NCBI GenBank assembly: GCA_937902305.1 | Contig: CALDHV010000013.1 | Coordinates: 1 to 8,139, forward strand | DNA length: 8,139 nucleotides | Direction: 5' to 3' | Origin: an uncultured Clostridia bacterium | Lineage (GTDB): Bacteria; Bacillota; Clostridia; Oscillospirales; Acutalibacteraceae | Shown: piece after piece, positions 6,745-8,139 of the stretch | Layout of the letters: each line of letters begins with the position of its first letter | Position numbering within the stretch: the first letter of the stretch is position 1 | The notes under the pieces: generated by a model | Told to the model about the DNA's origin: nothing | The model's input: the letters and a program-made list of their open reading frames with translations, nothing else | Databases searched by the model: none | Program-made: the position numbers and the translations under genes

Positions 6745-7447
6745 AAAACTCTTTGAAATACCATTTGCGATTGATCTTAATTAAATTAACAGTGCCAATT
6801 GCATTATTTTTTCCCTCATCAACAGAGAATGATATTTTTTCTGATGCAGTATTCTTATCAACGGCAATGTCGTATATGTTGATATATACTTTTTCTCTTT
6901 TGGACATTTCTAATGCCCCCAATGACCAATATGCGCTAAGATCGCCATAACCAATAATTGAAGAACCGATGTTACTTATCGCATTTATCTTGTTTTGCGC
7001 AGAAGGCTCAAAGCAAGTGATCATTTTTTGGTAATCCCCTTCATTTAGCGCGGCTGCCAATGTGTTTGTCAATTCTATTATTTTATCTTCATCCTTTTTT
7101 TGAAAAACAACCACGGTCAATGTGATAAATACTAATAGAGTGATGACAACGATACCCAATTTTTTAAATGAAAGTGATTCCATAAAGCCACTTTTTTCTT
7201 TACAAAACTTGAGACTGCTTTTAACCAGAAGATTTGCGCTTTTTGTAATGTTTTCAATTGCTTTTTTGGACATTTCGTTTATATGAATTCTGTCAACAAA
7301 ATCGTAAAATGTGCCGCTGTATCCATAATAGACCATGGTTTCATAAATATCTTTTGTTGATTTATTCTTTTTGCTTAAAAAGTTCTCAATGAACCAAATA
7401 ATGGAATGGTATAAACAAAAATACCCCAATGCAGTACTTTTTTCCAC
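6743..7447 (-). CDS. Single-pass membrane protein with extracytoplasmic C-terminal domain; N-terminus probably not native
   Basis: The open frame gives 234 residues from GTG 7447. Residues 98-115 form one strong membrane segment (LGIVVITLLVFITLTVVV) after a basic stretch. The extracytoplasmic part (119-234) has the plan of small NTF2-like/DUF4878-type domains: a helix with ALNEGDYQKMITCFEPSAQN (about 132-151) and strands ending KINRKWYFKEF. That family match is from memory and uncertain. The gene is the first of three tightly spaced genes (11 nt, then a 4-nt overlap), suggesting a shared cell-surface role. The start is doubtful. GTG 7447 has no Shine-Dalgarno, an in-frame TAA lies 18 nt upstream, and residues 1 to about 22 are antisense to a plus-strand gene remnant. 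Residues 20-56 (FIENFLSKKNKSTKDIYE ... GYSGTFYDFVDRIHI) weakly resemble a helix-turn-helix part of ISL3-type transposases. Internal starts at M38 or M59 (ATG 7273) are possible but also lack a good ribosome site. Confidence 0.6.
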   Translation of the reverse strand: MEKSTALGYFCLYHSIIWFIENFLSKKNKSTKDIYETMVYYGYSGTFYDFVDRIHINEMSKKAIENITKSANLLVKSSLKFCKEKSGFMESLSFKKLGIVVITLLVFITLTVVVFQKKDEDKIIELTNTLAAALNEGDYQKMITCFEPSAQNKINAISNIGSSIIGYGDLSAYWSLGALEMSKREKVYINIYDIAVDKNTASEKISFSVDEGKNNAIGTVNLIKINRKWYFKEF

Positions 7448-7571
7448 AATTAAAAGTCTTACTTATTTTGATGACGCAGAGCATGACCCTATGCCTACAA
7501 TGTTATGCGACTGCTCTTGGGAACAAATCAAATCAAAAATCATTAAGCAAGCATTAAATTACAAGATTTAG
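7371..7571 (+). pseudogene. 3' remnant resembling the C-terminal tail of an AbiEii-type nucleotidyltransferase
   Basis: A plus-strand frame, open from 7347 and ending at TAG 7571, encodes MNQIMEWYKQKYPN, then SLTYFDDAEHDPMPTML, then a tail with a SWEQIKSKII element. This order (a basic helix ending in KYP, then a YF-D-DAE acidic block, then PMP, then a WE-IK helix) is what I recall at the extreme C-terminus of AbiEii/COG2253-like nucleotidyltransferases. Those are toxins of AbiE-type toxin-antitoxin or phage-exclusion systems. Only about 60 residues are present; the catalytic nucleotidyltransferase core is absent and a TAA blocks the frame at 7344. It therefore cannot be active. The good match begins at about residue 6, so the break lies near 7380-7390. 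It is oriented like the downstream ATPase and may have been its neighbour in the source genome. The family call rests on recognition of a short tail. Confidence 0.5.
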
Positions 7572-7607
7572 TATGACATTCCATTAAACTCTCATCTGTA
7601 TTTTACC

Positions 7608-7644
7608 CAATTATAAAAAAATTATTATATTTTTTTTATAATTG
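7608..7644. repeat. AT-rich inverted repeat in the intergenic region (possible weak terminator)
   Basis: Perfect 14-nt arms at 7608-7621 (CAATTATAAAAAAA) and 7631-7644 flank a 9-nt spacer. It lies 37 nt after the stop of the nucleotidyltransferase-like remnant and just upstream of the ATPase promoter element. The stem is nearly all A/T, so it would be a weak terminator. The rest of the 119-nt gap (7572-7690) shows only the promoter element listed next. Confidence 0.5.
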
Positions 7645-7656
7645 AATTTATTTGTG

Positions 7657-7666
7657 TATATTTGCA
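7657..7666 (+). promoter_or_regulatory. Bacteroidota-type -7 promoter element (TATATTTGCA)
   Basis: TATATTTG at 7657-7664 fits the TAnnTTTG -7 consensus of the Bacteroidota primary sigma factor, and the extension GCA is also common there. The nearest upstream TTG (7642-7644) is closer than the usual spacing, so the -33 half is not convincing. It stands 24 nt before ATG 7691, a plausible leader length. No Shine-Dalgarno precedes that ATG, which is also usual in Bacteroidota. Confidence 0.4.
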
Positions 7667-7690
7667 GTGTAAAACAACACAGATAAAGCT

Positions 7691-8139
7691 ATGATAACCA
7701 ATCCGTTCATATTATCGGGATATATACCTGACGAGTATTTTTGTGACCGAAAAGTGGAAACAGAGACATTGGTAGGGTATATTACCGGAGGTGAAAATGT
7801 ATGTTTGATATCGCCAAGGCGTATGGGTAAATCAAAATTGGTGGAGCATTGTTACAATGATGCAAGACTTAAAGATTATTATTGCTTTTATATTGATATT
7901 TATCATACGGCAACATTAAGGGAATTTGTTTATGCATTTGGCAAAGAGGTATTTGCCACACTTAGGGGTAAGGGTAGGAATATGATAGACAACGTTTTAG
8001 CGGCATTAAGAGGGATAAATCCAAAACTTACTGTTGATATCGGTATAATCACCGTTCCGTCTGGTGTAGTTACAGGATTGCCAACAACCGTATCTACATC
8101 TACCATACTTTTAATGTTTTTCAACGCTGAGTCCATTAA
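7691..8139 (+). CDS. AAA ATPase (COG1672-like), N-terminal part; probably truncated near 8017
   Basis: From ATG 7691 the frame stays open for 149 codons to the window edge. The first 110 or so residues follow the pattern of the ATP-binding proteins common in Bacteroidota and some gut Firmicutes. They begin NPFILSGYIPDEYFCDRKVE (4-23), then the Walker A loop SPRRMGKSKL (41-50), an EHCYND helix (52-57) and FYIDIY (66-71) followed by LREFVYAFGKEVFATL (76-91). These proteins couple an ATPase domain to C-terminal regulatory or nuclease-like domains and their biological role is mostly unknown. After about residue 109 (position 8017) the protein no longer looks like the family. Instead the opposite strand carries a clear GerW/YtfJ sequence, so the remaining 40 codons are probably accidental antisense reading. 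Walker B and sensor motifs are therefore missing. No Shine-Dalgarno is seen at the start. Confidence 0.7.
   Translation, partial: MITNPFILSGYIPDEYFCDRKVETETLVGYITGGENVCLISPRRMGKSKLVEHCYNDARLKDYYCFYIDIYHTATLREFVYAFGKEVFATLRGKGRNMIDNVLAALRGINPKLTVDIGIITVPSGVVTGLPTTVSTSTILLMFFNAESI
8017..8139 (-). pseudogene. gerW: GerW/YtfJ family sporulation protein, internal N-terminal fragment
   Basis: On the minus strand, from the right edge to about 8017, the frame reads L, MDSALKNIKSMVDVDTV, VGNP, VTTPDGTVIIPIS, TVSFGF. This matches the N-terminal pattern of GerW/YtfJ (LM--AM-N-K-MVDVNT, IVGDP, PDG--IIPVS-VSFGF), a spore-former protein linked to spore germination in Bacillus. The leucine codon at 8139-8137 also fits, so the true start lies outside the window and ATG 8136 is internal. 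After SFGF the family continues with a glycine-rich segment (A-GGS-F), but here the frame becomes unrelated (IPLNAAKTLS) and stops at 7930. The gene is thus broken at about 8017, where it meets the opposite-strand ATPase. Its G+C (about 38%) is far below that of the left part of the window. Confidence 0.75.

Noticed and set aside
5765..6756. Plus-strand open frames opposite the lipoprotein and zinc-ribbon genes
   Set aside because: They are antisense to genes with a lipobox, a zinc ribbon, coupled starts and good ribosome sites; they have no motifs of their own.
7930..8136. Complete 68-residue minus-strand gene
   Set aside because: Only the first 40 residues match GerW, and the match extends upstream past the ATG to the window edge; the rest is antisense to the ATPase. 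It is a broken piece of a larger gene.
1..8139. CRISPR array, tRNA, rRNA or riboswitch
   Set aside because: No regularly spaced repeats, cloverleaf-like arms with tRNA consensus, rRNA segments or familiar riboswitch cores were seen on either strand.

Overview
The window is a mosaic. Its left 5.1 kb is GC-rich (about 60% by eye, G/C-biased third codon positions) and looks like ordinary chromosome of a high-GC Clostridia-type Firmicute: a DnaE-type DNA polymerase III alpha subunit, a lipoprotein substrate-binding protein, Shine-Dalgarno starts and sigma-A-like promoters. Its right 3 kb is AT-rich (about one third G+C by eye) and holds small membrane proteins and several gene fragments.

Layout. 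On the minus strand, positions 2864 to 1 carry a family 5 (peptide/OppA-type) substrate-binding lipoprotein followed 28 nt later by the N-terminal 401 codons of dnaE, which runs off the left edge just after the catalytic PDFDVD motif. A 202-bp divergent intergenic region (2865-3066) holds a promoter for each side. On the plus strand, 3067-4952 is a two-gene operon with overlapping stop and start codons: a sugar-phosphate isomerase/epimerase-like TIM barrel and a cytosolic calcineurin-like metallophosphoesterase. A strong bidirectional hairpin terminator (4975-5012) ends it. Convergent to it lies the last 42 codons of a GC-rich gene that is cut off at about 5140, where base composition changes abruptly.

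The AT-rich part contains a tight minus-strand cluster, 7447 to 5167: a single-pass membrane protein with an extracytoplasmic C-terminal domain, a zinc-ribbon multi-pass membrane protein and a serine/asparagine-linker lipoprotein. All three are of unknown function and probably act together at the cell surface. The 5' end of the cluster is abnormal, because the first gene's N-terminal codons run antisense to a plus-strand fragment that looks like the tail of an AbiEii-type nucleotidyltransferase. Next on the plus strand is the start of a COG1672-like AAA ATPase (7691 onward), preceded by a Bacteroidota-type -7 promoter element. The last 120 bp read, on the minus strand, as the N-terminal part of a GerW/YtfJ sporulation protein that loses its match in mid-protein at about 8017, where the ATPase also appears to lose its family pattern.

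The right part therefore has at least three apparent junctions (about 5140, 7380 and 8017) joining pieces of different composition and probable origin. This may be a degraded accessory island built by transfer and rearrangement, or an assembly or amplification chimera. The sequence alone cannot decide between these. I found no RNA gene, CRISPR array, complete mobile element or clearly new intact system. The least understood intact unit is the three-gene membrane cluster.
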